Source of the DNA: Faecalicoccus pleomorphus DSM 20574
GTDB lineage: Bacteria; Bacillota_I; Bacilli_A; Erysipelotrichales; Erysipelotrichaceae
Direction of reading: 5' to 3'
Length of the DNA stretch: 64,000 nt
Assembly: GCF_000420345.1 (NCBI RefSeq)
Contig: NZ_ATUT01000007.1
Span: 1-64,000, forward strand
Below, in pieces: positions 53,183 to 62,535 of the stretch; position 1 is the stretch's first letter, and every line of letters begins with the position of its first letter. A program made the position numbers and the translations under genes. The notes below the pieces were generated by a model. That model was not told the origin of the DNA. It saw only the letters and a program-made list of their open reading frames with translations, and did no database searches.

Positions 53183-55117
53183 CTATAAGACTTGAACGAT
53201 ACGTTCCAAATAATCAATCAGTTCTCCGGAATTTTCGATCTGGGTCAAGACGTTGACCAGTCTTTCCGAAGCCGCGATCTTATTGATAAGATCATAGATA
53301 TGAATCATTTCTTTATTGATTTTAGGCTCATGCGCCCCTACAAATACGATACGAACCGGTTTTTGCGCATGCGTAAGCGAGTTTTTTATGATTGCCACAC
53401 AAATTCCTGTTTTCTTTGCCTGATTTTCCAAAGGGTGTGAAAAGTAAACCCCATTGCGAATATGTGTGGAATAAATCTGTTCTCGCTGCAGCGTCATCGT
53501 GGAAAAGAGATCCGGATCCTCGATGTTTTGTTGTTGATAAAGATTGAAAGCACAAGCTTCGATTACTTGTACAAAGGAAGTCGCCTGATCAAAGAAAAGC
53601 ACTCGTTTTCGATCAAAGACCTCATGGAAGATTACTTCACTGGAAGTTAATGTCATCGTTTTGACAATAAAAGTTTCCAGACGTTTTCTTTCGCTTTCTC
53701 CCGGTAATTGCGTGATTTCTACGATCGGAATACCGATTTTTGCTTCAATGGGCATATCCGAAATGACCAGATCCGCACTTCCCTGTTTTAGCTGCTCTTT
53801 AAGCTGATATAAAGGAATCTGCGAAACGATCTCAATACGGGAACCAAATTCCTGATGCAGCCAAACATGCAACATATTGGCAAAGCTTTGTGAGGTTCCA
53901 CTGACTAAAATCGCCTGTACCCTTGCCTTTTGAGCCCTTAAAAACGGCATGACATACATCGTTAAAAACGATATTTCATCTTCGCTCAAATACAGTCCGT
54001 AGCGCTCATGAATGATCGGTACGATCAACATCGTGATCTCATACGCAAACGCATATTTGACCTTGACCTCCTGTAACAGAGGATTGGTCAGCTGATAGTC
54101 CATCAATAAGCGCTTGATAGTAAACTGCAGATGAATCTTAAAGTTCTCAAACAATGATGGAATCTGAGTAAAATCCATATTGTATTTTGCCTTCATCTGT
54201 AAGGTGAATTCTTCGACGATCTCATCGACTTCCGTGCCCGATACCACATTTTGTTTACTGCTGTAAAAGCCAAGTGTTTCAATGTAGTTTTGAAGCAGAT
54301 GACAATCCATCGTCGTCAGATCAAAGCGAAGATCCTGCAACAGGCTGGTCAACATGCGAACCAGCACTTCATTGGGCTGAAACAGTTCTACTTTTTTTGT
54401 CAGTGCATATCCGTTTTCTGAACGAAGCATGGTAAAGAAGACCATCCATGCGATCACAAACAACATCTGATCAGAAAGGACAATGGAATTGCTTCGACAA
54501 AAGCTGCTGATATAGTCCGTAATATCGTTTAATTCTTCCATGTCCGCATCTTCTTTGACCATTTGGTATAAATGAATATCTACCAGTTGATTGGAGCGAT
54601 AGATCTCTTCCTTTGCCAAACGATAGAAAAGCGTTCGAATTTCCACTTCATCACTTTTTAACTGTAATTTACCATTTTCTAGTGTTAAAGAGCAGAAATG
54701 ATACTTCTGCTCTAGATAATGAATCAGGCTGTTTAGATCCTTATAAATTGTTTGTTCCGAAACATACAACATATCCGCCATATCACCCAAGCTGATCTGT
54801 GGCTGATGAATCAATTTTCCCAGCATAAAATATTTACGCTGTTTGGAAGAAGCGGCAACCTGCGAGCGGTTAAACGAATCCATCACCTTTACACACTCTT
54901 TGATACGACTGATATTTTCCTGCATGATAAAGTAACCAGAACGCTTGCTGGACTGAATCTGACACTGCGCATTTTTCAAGACCAGATTGATAGCCGCAAT
55001 ATCATTGCGGATTGTTCGGGTACTGACCTGCATTTTTTCGGCGATCTCATTGGCATAGATGCCCCGGCTGTGATTTAAGATCATCTTGATTACATTTTTC
55101 TGACGGTCACTTAACAC
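53183..55117 (-). CDS. BglG/MtlR-type PRD transcriptional regulator
   Basis: A 644-residue multidomain activator. Order: N-terminal HTH (NVIKMILNHSRGIYANEIAEK, TRTIRNDIAAIN), a second Mga-like HTH (SLGDMADMLYVSEQTIYKDL), two PTS regulation domains (about 190-400, with YISSFCRSNSIVL and MLIVPIIHERYGLYL), an IIB-like domain (VQAILVSGTSQSF) and a C-terminal IIA-like domain with THIRNGVYFSHPL and IVFVGAHEPKIN. Start is GTG 55117 with GAGGG seven bases upstream. Phosphorylation by the PTS likely sets its activity on the celB/56669 control region. Confidence 0.9.
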   Translation of the reverse strand: MLSDRQKNVIKMILNHSRGIYANEIAEKMQVSTRTIRNDIAAINLVLKNAQCQIQSSKRSGYFIMQENISRIKECVKVMDSFNRSQVAASSKQRKYFMLGKLIHQPQISLGDMADMLYVSEQTIYKDLNSLIHYLEQKYHFCSLTLENGKLQLKSDEVEIRTLFYRLAKEEIYRSNQLVDIHLYQMVKEDADMEELNDITDYISSFCRSNSIVLSDQMLFVIAWMVFFTMLRSENGYALTKKVELFQPNEVLVRMLTSLLQDLRFDLTTMDCHLLQNYIETLGFYSSKQNVVSGTEVDEIVEEFTLQMKAKYNMDFTQIPSLFENFKIHLQFTIKRLLMDYQLTNPLLQEVKVKYAFAYEITMLIVPIIHERYGLYLSEDEISFLTMYVMPFLRAQKARVQAILVSGTSQSFANMLHVWLHQEFGSRIEIVSQIPLYQLKEQLKQGSADLVISDMPIEAKIGIPIVEITQLPGESERKRLETFIVKTMTLTSSEVIFHEVFDRKRVLFFDQATSFVQVIEACAFNLYQQQNIEDPDLFSTMTLQREQIYSTHIRNGVYFSHPLENQAKKTGICVAIIKNSLTHAQKPVRIVFVGAHEPKINKEMIHIYDLINKIAASERLVNVLTQIENSGELIDYLERIVQVL

Positions 55118-55150
55118 CAGGCATCCCTCTTTTCCATTTTACTGATTCGT

Positions 55151-56443
55151 TTATGCGTTTTGTGCTTCTTTCTGTGCTTCAATCTCGCGTTCTTTTCTGA
55201 CCTCATCGGCTTCCATAGCTTTAAAGAACGGATAATAGAAGATACCCATCAAGACGACATTGAAGATTGCCAATACGGCTGCCTTCCAATCCATCGTCAA
55301 TAAGAAAGCCTGGAATCCCGGAGGCAAGAAGCCTGGTGCTTCTCCTAACGGCAAAGATACTAAACCAGTAGCCATCGCTTCATAAGAAATGACCGCACAA
55401 ATCACTGGTCCCAATACAAATGGTACTAACATGTAAGGGTTCATGATCATTGGCAAACCAAAGATGATTGGCTCATTGATACCGAAAATAGAAGGAACGA
55501 TACCAACTTTACCGATAGAGCTTAATGATTTTGCCTTGGAGCGACACATCATGATGACTAACAACAAAGTCATACCGGAACCGGAAACCTGCAGGAATCC
55601 AAAATAGAATCCATACGTAAAGATATGTTCTGGTGTTGCGCCGGCTGCAACGGCAGCCGCATTTTCGGCAGCATAAGTGATCGCAAACGGTGCCCAAACA
55701 CTCTGTGTGATGGCAGCACCATGTAAACCAAATACCCACAACAGCTGTGTTAAGAAGATAATGATCGCCACAGCCCAAACAGAATCCATCGAAGAAATGG
55801 CCGGTGCCAACAAACTGATGATGATCTTAGGGAATGTCGTTCCCGCATATGTCTGGCACAACAAAGCAACCGCAACAGCCAAAATAACGTTGACCGCAAA
55901 TGGAATCAAAGACATGAAACTTTCAGATACCATTGGAGGTACGCTGTCCGGCATACGAATCGTCCAGTTATGTTTCACAAACATACGAGTAATTTCTACT
56001 ACTAGTAAACCAAAGATAATACTTACGAATAGACCTTCTGATCCTAAAGAAGTAATGTCGAAGATCATACTGTTTTCGGCATCCACCTTCACACAAAGTA
56101 CTACCTGGCAAAGCATAGCCATAATTCCAAGCATGCTTGGAGATTTCATCTCATATCGTTTAGCTAACGATTCAGCGATGAAAAAGGCTGAGAATAATGA
56201 CATGATGTTAGTCGTAAAATAAGTTGGAAAGTTAAAAATGAGAATGTGATCATTGACCCAGGCTCCAAAACCTCCCCCGAAAAGGTTTCCTAAGCCTACC
56301 GGAATCATACAGAATGAACCGATGATGATGATCGGAATGATCGCAACCACACCGTCTTTCACTGACTGCAGATGTCGCTGTTGTTCCAATTTCTGTGCAA
56401 TCGGAAACAACCACTTCTGCAGCGCATTTTGAATTGCTTGCAT
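55151..56443 (-). CDS. PTS lactose/cellobiose-type IIC permease
   Basis: Membrane channel subunit, 430 residues and about ten helices. The start WLFPIAQKLEQQRHLQSVKDG, the YELIAGPA-free family blocks FGLHGAAITQSVW, PSIFGINEPIIFGLPMIMNP and the late FLPPGFQAF are typical of the CelB family. Substrate not identifiable; the neighbouring nucleoside phosphorylase suggests it may not be a plain disaccharide. GAGAGGAG precedes ATG. First gene of the operon, divergent from the 56669 gene. Confidence 0.93.
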   Translation of the reverse strand: MQAIQNALQKWLFPIAQKLEQQRHLQSVKDGVVAIIPIIIIGSFCMIPVGLGNLFGGGFGAWVNDHILIFNFPTYFTTNIMSLFSAFFIAESLAKRYEMKSPSMLGIMAMLCQVVLCVKVDAENSMIFDITSLGSEGLFVSIIFGLLVVEITRMFVKHNWTIRMPDSVPPMVSESFMSLIPFAVNVILAVAVALLCQTYAGTTFPKIIISLLAPAISSMDSVWAVAIIIFLTQLLWVFGLHGAAITQSVWAPFAITYAAENAAAVAAGATPEHIFTYGFYFGFLQVSGSGMTLLLVIMMCRSKAKSLSSIGKVGIVPSIFGINEPIIFGLPMIMNPYMLVPFVLGPVICAVISYEAMATGLVSLPLGEAPGFLPPGFQAFLLTMDWKAAVLAIFNVVLMGIFYYPFFKAMEADEVRKEREIEAQKEAQNA

Positions 56444-56492
56444 TTTGTTTCTCCTCTCTCTTTACTAAGTCCACTATGTCATGGCACTCTCT

Positions 56493-56520
56493 ATTTTATG
56501 TGATTTTTGTGGGAAAACAA
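56493..56520 (-). promoter_or_regulatory. Promoter of the PTS operon
   Basis: Minus-strand TTGTTT (56515-56520), 16-base spacer, TAAAAT (56493-56498). Confidence 0.55.
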
Positions 56521-56539
56521 ATAATTTATTTCCTTTTTC

Positions 56540-56582
56540 CTTAGGAAATTGAAAAAAAGTACCCCCAATCAACTTTCCTAAG
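56540..56582. promoter_or_regulatory. Inverted repeat between the divergent promoters (regulator site)
   Basis: CTTAGGAAA (56540-56548) and TTTCCTAAG (56574-56582) are perfect complements 25 bases apart. A third related segment, CCATGGGAAATTG (56583-56595), repeats CCTTAGGAAATTG (56539-56551) with two changes. Placed just upstream of both promoters, as expected for an activator such as the PRD protein. Confidence 0.6.
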
Positions 56583-56600
56583 CCATGGGAAATTGTTTAG

Positions 56601-56629
56601 TTGAACAAAAAATGACTCGTGCTTATAAT
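56601..56629 (+). promoter_or_regulatory. Promoter of the 56669 gene
   Basis: TTGAAC (56601-56606), 17-base spacer, TATAAT (56624-56629); AAGGAGG follows before the ATG. Confidence 0.75.
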
Positions 56630-56668
56630 AAATTCCGTAAAACAAAACATATTTAAGGAGGTACTTTC

Positions 56669-57277
56669 ATGAGTAAAGATTATAGCTTATGGGCAGAAGC
56701 CAAAACAAAACACGGTTTAATGGCCGATGAAGTCATTTCCGGATTACAGAAATCCATTCGTCGTTCCATGACAGAACTTGCATGCCGTTATGCGTATGAG
56801 CTTTACACAACAAGCCCTGTATTATTGGAAAAACTGTGGAGTCGTTTGTTAACGATTTCTGTAGAAGATGTCGGATTCGGAAATTTGGATGCCGCAAGAC
56901 ATATGTATGTATTAAATCAGATGCGTAAAGAATATGCCTATGATGATCCAGATCAGCCAATGTATTTTATCCATGCGATTCGTATTTTATGTTCCAGCCA
57001 AAAAGATCGTTCCAGCGATTTCTTAAAGAACATCGTCATTAAAACGGCTGCAATGGGTGAAGTTCCGGAAATCATCGATCTGGCATTAGATAAACACACA
57101 AAACGCGGTAAAGCAATGGGACGTGACTCAAAACACTTCTTCAATGAAGCCTGCAAGGTCATTCCCCAGGCCGAAGTTGATAATGACTATCGTGAACGCT
57201 ATGGAAAGATCCTGGAAGAATACGATCCAAGCAAGGTCGAAGAGGATGCCTTCCAATATGCGATCGGCCGTGTATAA
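56669..57277 (+). CDS. 202-residue stand-alone protein, paralogue of the 51934 product
   Basis: Same length as, and more than half identical to, the protein at 51934 by eye. Shared blocks are DEVIS-LQK-IRR, RLLTISVED-G-GN, YFIHAIR, DRSSD-LKNIV and DKHTKRGKAMGRDS, followed by VIPQAEVDNDYRERYGKILE. It resembles the C-terminal region of MgsA/RarA without an ATPase. It has an excellent promoter and AAGGAGG site and reads away from the PTS operon, sharing its control region. Single gene, two-way terminator after it. Function unknown; strong co-placement argues it works with the PTS-linked pathway. Confidence 0.72.
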   Translation: MSKDYSLWAEAKTKHGLMADEVISGLQKSIRRSMTELACRYAYELYTTSPVLLEKLWSRLLTISVEDVGFGNLDAARHMYVLNQMRKEYAYDDPDQPMYFIHAIRILCSSQKDRSSDFLKNIVIKTAAMGEVPEIIDLALDKHTKRGKAMGRDSKHFFNEACKVIPQAEVDNDYRERYGKILEEYDPSKVEEDAFQYAIGRV

Positions 57278-57303
57278 AATCAAATAAACAAATTTCTACT
57301 ACC

Positions 57304-57362
57304 AAAAAAAGTGTGCATTCCACAAACTGATTCGTTCAGCTACGTGATCTGCACACTTTTTC
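57304..57362. terminator. Two-way terminator between the 56669 gene and fic
   Basis: AAAAAGTGTGCA and TGCACACTTTTT form a stem around a long loop of about 32 bases, with A and T runs in both directions. Confidence 0.75.
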
Positions 57363-57365
57363 TAT

Positions 57366-58124
57366 TTAATCTTTTGAAGATTCTACTACAAATTGTTCCA
57401 TTCCTTTTCTATCCGGTTTCTTTGTTCTATTCCATGTCTTTTCCTGCTCAAACTCAATGAACCTTTTTAATGGTTCCAGATCTTCATTTTCATCATATTG
57501 TTCCAAAGCCTTGTAGTAAAGTTGTCTATATTCATTATGCACAATGATCGGTGCGATGCCATGAATCATAAAATAGTAGTTCATCAATGTTCGACCTACC
57601 CGTCCGTTTCCATCCGCAAAAGGGTGAATGTTTTCAAAACGTGCATGAAAATATACTCCTGCGATAAATGCATTTTCATCAGATACGTCTTTTATCTCCG
57701 ATAATAACGACAATACATCCGAAGCAACTTCTTCCGGATCAGAGCCTACCTCATTAACTCCTGTCACATAGTCATTTTTCTTAAATTCTCCCGGCCGTTC
57801 TTTTCGAATGGTATAACGAAATTCATCATACGTTCCTCTAGTCAGTAAATAATGTACTCTTTTTAATAATTCTATACTAATGGGTTCCTTTTTTAGAATA
57901 TAGGATTTTAAAACATCAAAACAAATCTTTTGGTTTTGAATTTCCATGAGTGTTTTCAGATCACCGGAATATCCTTTCACAGAGCCTTGTTCAAAAATAT
58001 CTCTTGTATCGTGATAAGTAATCTTATCGTTTTCTATTTTCCCTGAATGATAGGCAAACAAAATATTAAAATCATAGAATAGATGATCTAAATCCCCTTT
58101 CGTTTTAAATTGTATGTTTTTCAT
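57366..58124 (-). CDS. Fic-family AMPylase with N-terminal inhibitory motif
   Basis: Fic protein, 252 residues. The catalytic loop HPFADGNGRVGR occupies residues 167-178 with the conserved His167. Near the start is SGKIEN (residues 27-32), which fits the (S/T)xxxE(G/N) inhibition motif of class II Fic proteins, where the Glu blocks ATP binding until relieved. Such enzymes add AMP to hydroxyls of target proteins. No antitoxin gene lies next to it, in line with built-in inhibition. Own promoter (58146) and shared terminator. Target unknown. Confidence 0.9.
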   Translation of the reverse strand: MKNIQFKTKGDLDHLFYDFNILFAYHSGKIENDKITYHDTRDIFEQGSVKGYSGDLKTLMEIQNQKICFDVLKSYILKKEPISIELLKRVHYLLTRGTYDEFRYTIRKERPGEFKKNDYVTGVNEVGSDPEEVASDVLSLLSEIKDVSDENAFIAGVYFHARFENIHPFADGNGRVGRTLMNYYFMIHGIAPIIVHNEYRQLYYKALEQYDENEDLEPLKRFIEFEQEKTWNRTKKPDRKGMEQFVVESSKD

Positions 58125-58145
58125 ATGATCACCTCATTTTCAAAG

Positions 58146-58151
58146 ATTATA
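58146..58151 (-). promoter_or_regulatory. Extended -10 promoter of fic
   Basis: Minus-strand TGATATAAT about 22 bases before the ATG at 58124; GAGGTGA ribosome site follows. No -35 seen. Confidence 0.5.
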
Positions 58152-58194
58152 TCATATATAAATATATCTGAATCAGTTGAACAAGCGATAGAAT

Positions 58195-58227
58195 CAAAAA
58201 AGACCAGGATTTTTTATCCTAGTCTTT
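58195..58227 (-). terminator. Intrinsic terminator of polC
   Basis: Minus-strand AAAGACTAGGAT / ATCCTGGTCTTT stem (one mismatch) followed by TTTG. Confidence 0.85.
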
Positions 58228-58234
58228 CCATCCA

Positions 58235-61200
58235 TTAAAACAATGTCATCTGATTTTCATCGTCCAGGCCTTCCAAAGCATTCATCATATCTAAGCGATC
58301 TAATAATGATTTTGAAAGCTGGGTACGTTTTAAAACATCTTCCTTCGATAAGAACGGTCTTTCTTCTCTTGCCTTTACAATGGATTTTCCTACGTTATCC
58401 CCCAGACCATCCAAACTGGTGAATGGCGGAATAATGCTTTTATCGTCATCAGGATCCATGATAAATTCATTGGCAGCTGAACGATTAATTGAAACATTGG
58501 CAAAGCGATAACCACGACAAGCCATCTCCAGGGCAAGCTCCAATGTGTCATAGATCGCAAGCTCCTTATCACTGACCTTCTGTGTCTTATCTTCTCTGGC
58601 TCTGCGAATATCAGTCATCCGTTGTCGAATGGCCTCTTCTCCTGCAATCATCGTCGAAATATCATAGGCATCACAACGAATACTAAAGAACATACAGTAG
58701 TAAGCTCTTGGCATATGAACCTTAAACCAGGCGATACGAACAGCCATCATAACATACGCAACCGCATGTGCTTTTGGGAACATGTACTTGATCTTTAAAC
58801 AGGAATCAATATACCAGTCCGGCACATTATTGGCCTTCATCGATTCGATCCATTCATCTTTTAAGCCTTTTCCCTTACGAACACTTTCCATGATCGTAAA
58901 GGCTTGTTTGGGTTCCAGACCCATTTGAATTAAATCGACCATGATATCATCACGACAACCGATAACTTCACTTAACACACACGTTCCATTATTGATCAAT
59001 TCTTCGGCATTGCCCAACCATACGTCCGTTCCATGGCTTAATCCGGAAATACTGACAAGCTCCGCAAATGTCGTCGGTTTAGTCTTTTCCAGGATACCTC
59101 GGACAAATTTGGTGCCGAACTCCGGAATACCGGCCGCCCCGGTTACTTCATTGTAGCGTGTCGTATCGATATTCAAAGAATCCAAGCCGGAGAAAATTGC
59201 CATCGTTGCTTCATCATTCATCGGAATCGTTCGCACATCTATTCCGGTAATTCTTTCCAACATTTTCATAGCGGTTGGATCGACATGGCCTAAAATATCA
59301 AATTTCAAGATATTATCATGAATCTGATGGAAATCGAAGTGCGTTGTCTTCCACTCTGCATGAGGGTTGTTGGCCGGATACTGCACCGGTGTGAAATCAT
59401 GAACATCCATATCCAGTGGAACTACAACGATTCCTCCCGGGTGCTGACCGGTCGTTCGTTTTACCCCTTCACATTCTTTGGCAAGGTCGATTCGTTTTGC
59501 TTCACTGAATGGTTCGATTCCCATTTCTTCTTCATAGCCTTTGATATATCCATAAGCTGTTTTTTCCTGTACCGTACCTACCGTACCAGCTCGGAAAACA
59601 TGATCCTCCCCAAAAATCTCTTTGGTGAAGGCATGCGCATTGGCCTGATAATCCCCGGAAAAGTTCAAATCGATATCTGGAACCTTATCGCCTTCAAAGC
59701 CAAGGAAGGTTTCAAATGGAATATCCTGCCCATCTCCACGCATGATGGTTCCGCATTCAGGACATGGCTTATCCGGCAAATCAAAGCCAGATTTGACTTC
59801 CTCACCTTCAATAAATTCATAATGGTGACACTTTGGACAAACATAATGTGGCTGTAATGGATTCACTTCGGTAATGTTGCTCATGGTCGCCACAAAACTG
59901 GAGCCAACCGAACCTCGACTTCCTACAAGGTAGCCATCTTCGTTACTTTTCTTCACCAACAAATGAGAAATATAATAAACCACGTAGTATCCGTGTCCAA
60001 TGATACTATCCAGTTCACGGTTTAATCGCTTTTCTACAATTTCCGGTAATTGTTCTCCATACATTTTATGCGCCGTTTCAAAACAGATGTCTCGCAATTT
60101 CTGATCAGACCCTTCGATATCCGGTGGATACAGTTTATCTTTGATCGGATAGATCGGTTCTGTCATTTTCTTGAGCTTGTTGGTATTTGTTACTACGATT
60201 TCATAGGCCAGATCTTCCCCCAGCCATGAGAATGCCTGCAGCATTTCATCGGTGGTCAATAAATGCTGGTTCGGTGCACTGGTCGCCTTGCGTTGTTGTT
60301 GATCATACAGATATAAAGGATGTCTGGCATTACCTATGGCCTTGGCATTGATGTAAATATCACGTACTCTCTTTTGGTGTGGGTGTACATAATGTGCATC
60401 ACTGGAAGCAATCACCAGCTTATTCTTCTTTTTGGCGGCATCCAAAATAAAACCAATGACCTTTTTTAGATCATCCACGCTTTGGATGGCTTTACCACGT
60501 CTCCGCATCTGAAGAAGATTTCGGTAACAATCCAAAGGCTGCAGTTCAATGTAATCATAAAAATCCATGGCCTCTTCCAGCATCTGGGCATCCCTTGTAT
60601 GTGCCAAATCAAATATTTCTCCATTTTGACAACTGGAGCCAATCAACAAGTTTCCGTTCTTTCTTTTGGCTTCCAGTTCAAACCGCGGAATTCTCGGTTC
60701 ACCTGCTGCCGTTTCTGTAGAAAGATATTTGGTATGACTTAACGTGATCAATTCAAACAGTTCCTTTAAGCCATCCTTATTTTTGGCATAGACCGTCGTA
60801 TGATAATTTCTAACTTTTGTATAGCTGTTTTCATTCTTTAAGACCGCCAGATCATCCAAGGTGACTTCACTGTCATATTCGTTTAGCATATGACATAAAA
60901 CTTGCGATAGAACCTCGGCATCATAATCGGCACGGTGGGCCCCCTCTCCATCATAGCTGACACCATAATGACGACATACACTTCCCAGGTTGTAACGCTT
61001 TGCATCCGGAATCATGGCTTGGGCCAATGGCCAGGTGTCAATCACAGGATTAGTTAAACGCTCTTTATTGCACTTTTGACAGGCTGCATTCATAAAACCA
61101 AAGTCAAAGGATGCGTTATGGGCCACCAAGATAGAATCGCCGATAAACTCCAACAATTCATCAATGGCTTGTTCAATCGGCTTTTGTCCATCCACATCGT

Positions 61201-62524
61201 GTTGCGAAATATGCGTTAAAGATGTAATACTGGCAGGAATGGTTCGCTTGGGATCGATAAACATCTGTTTTCGATCAATGACCTCGCGATGCTTCATCTT
61301 AACAGCACCGAATTCAATGATCTCATCTAAGCGATTGGAAAGACCGGTCGTTTCCAAGTCAAACACGACAAAGGTAGCATCTTCCAATTTACGATGGTCA
61401 TTATTGAAAATGATCTTATACTCTGGATCGACCATGCTCATCTCACAGCCATACAACATTTTAAAATTACGGTCCGGATCTTGTTTATTTAAAGCTGTGA
61501 CCTTATGCTGAGCCATAGGAAAAGCCTGTACGACTTGATGATCACAGATACCAATCGCATCCATGCCCCAATCATACGCAGCTTGAATGTATTCCTCGAT
61601 GGAACATACTCCATCCATTTCTGAAAAGTTGGAATGCACATGCCATTCCGTACGCTTTTCACTTGCTTTATCCTTTCGCTTAGCCGGCTGTATTTCTTCT
61701 AAGCTCTGGATCATAAAGGAATCACATTTAGAAAAACTGTCATAGACAACTTCCCCTTTTAAGCGAACGCTCATACCTTTTTTCACACTGTTGATCTCAT
61801 CAATGGAACAACGCGCATTTTCAAATCGCTTACAAACGATCGCATCCTGATAATCCGATACATACAACATCTGTAACGTCTTACCGGATTTCATGACACG
61901 ATTATCAACGGAGAAAATATGACCTTCGATAATCACCGAGCGCATGCCCACCTGCAGCTCCGCAATGGCGCAGGAAACGGCTTCTTCTTTGCGATATGTC
62001 TTTCGCACCGGTTCTTCTTTAGGCGCATGGATTTCCGGTAATTCAATATGTTGAGTTTCAATTACCTTGTCGTCCTCGATCTTTTTACACATCATCTCCA
62101 TTTGAATCCCGACATTTTTAAGATTTTCAATCAATGAAGGGAGTTTACGATTCATCTTGGCAAGTCTTGTTTCATCTTTTGTCGAAAAATATACCATATC
62201 TTCTTCTATAAACGGATGAAGAAAACGAAAATCTTTAAACTGTGTATCTTTTTCCACAAAATAACTGACATATTGATCCAGATTGACCATATCCACCTGT
62301 GTATCTTTGGAATGAACAATCAAATCCACATGCACATGTGTCTTTACTTTTAATGTATGCAACAAGCGGGAATACACCTCAAATGGAAGCACGTGCTCCA
62401 GTAACAGCGTCATTTCCAGCTGTTCTTTTTTCACATGAAATACAGGACCTTTTTCAAAAAGAGCATGTTCAAAATAGCTTTTAAATTCTTCCGGCAAAAA
62501 ATTGCCTATGCTTTCCCAAACCAT
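58235..62524 (-). CDS. polC: DNA polymerase III alpha subunit, Gram-positive PolC
   Basis: Main replicative polymerase, 1429 residues, full length for PolC. In order: N-terminal domain, OB-fold (about 190-275), PHP part starting RTEWHVHSNFSEMDG near 291, DnaQ-type proofreading exonuclease inserted at DLETTGL (389-395), the rest of PHP (ASSDAHYVHPHQKRVRDI), zinc-binding CPKCHH and CPECG, then palm with PDIDLNFSGDYQ and ERTTGQHPGG-type block (KRTTGQHPGGIVVVP), and the C-terminal helix-hairpin region. AAGGAG lies before ATG. Inner gene of rsmD-coaD-rnc-polC. Confidence 0.98.
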   Translation of the reverse strand: MVWESIGNFLPEEFKSYFEHALFEKGPVFHVKKEQLEMTLLLEHVLPFEVYSRLLHTLKVKTHVHVDLIVHSKDTQVDMVNLDQYVSYFVEKDTQFKDFRFLHPFIEEDMVYFSTKDETRLAKMNRKLPSLIENLKNVGIQMEMMCKKIEDDKVIETQHIELPEIHAPKEEPVRKTYRKEEAVSCAIAELQVGMRSVIIEGHIFSVDNRVMKSGKTLQMLYVSDYQDAIVCKRFENARCSIDEINSVKKGMSVRLKGEVVYDSFSKCDSFMIQSLEEIQPAKRKDKASEKRTEWHVHSNFSEMDGVCSIEEYIQAAYDWGMDAIGICDHQVVQAFPMAQHKVTALNKQDPDRNFKMLYGCEMSMVDPEYKIIFNNDHRKLEDATFVVFDLETTGLSNRLDEIIEFGAVKMKHREVIDRKQMFIDPKRTIPASITSLTHISQHDVDGQKPIEQAIDELLEFIGDSILVAHNASFDFGFMNAACQKCNKERLTNPVIDTWPLAQAMIPDAKRYNLGSVCRHYGVSYDGEGAHRADYDAEVLSQVLCHMLNEYDSEVTLDDLAVLKNENSYTKVRNYHTTVYAKNKDGLKELFELITLSHTKYLSTETAAGEPRIPRFELEAKRKNGNLLIGSSCQNGEIFDLAHTRDAQMLEEAMDFYDYIELQPLDCYRNLLQMRRRGKAIQSVDDLKKVIGFILDAAKKKNKLVIASSDAHYVHPHQKRVRDIYINAKAIGNARHPLYLYDQQQRKATSAPNQHLLTTDEMLQAFSWLGEDLAYEIVVTNTNKLKKMTEPIYPIKDKLYPPDIEGSDQKLRDICFETAHKMYGEQLPEIVEKRLNRELDSIIGHGYYVVYYISHLLVKKSNEDGYLVGSRGSVGSSFVATMSNITEVNPLQPHYVCPKCHHYEFIEGEEVKSGFDLPDKPCPECGTIMRGDGQDIPFETFLGFEGDKVPDIDLNFSGDYQANAHAFTKEIFGEDHVFRAGTVGTVQEKTAYGYIKGYEEEMGIEPFSEAKRIDLAKECEGVKRTTGQHPGGIVVVPLDMDVHDFTPVQYPANNPHAEWKTTHFDFHQIHDNILKFDILGHVDPTAMKMLERITGIDVRTIPMNDEATMAIFSGLDSLNIDTTRYNEVTGAAGIPEFGTKFVRGILEKTKPTTFAELVSISGLSHGTDVWLGNAEELINNGTCVLSEVIGCRDDIMVDLIQMGLEPKQAFTIMESVRKGKGLKDEWIESMKANNVPDWYIDSCLKIKYMFPKAHAVAYVMMAVRIAWFKVHMPRAYYCMFFSIRCDAYDISTMIAGEEAIRQRMTDIRRAREDKTQKVSDKELAIYDTLELALEMACRGYRFANVSINRSAANEFIMDPDDDKSIIPPFTSLDGLGDNVGKSIVKAREERPFLSKEDVLKRTQLSKSLLDRLDMMNALEGLDDENQMTLF

Positions 62525-62535
62525 CGGATCACTCC

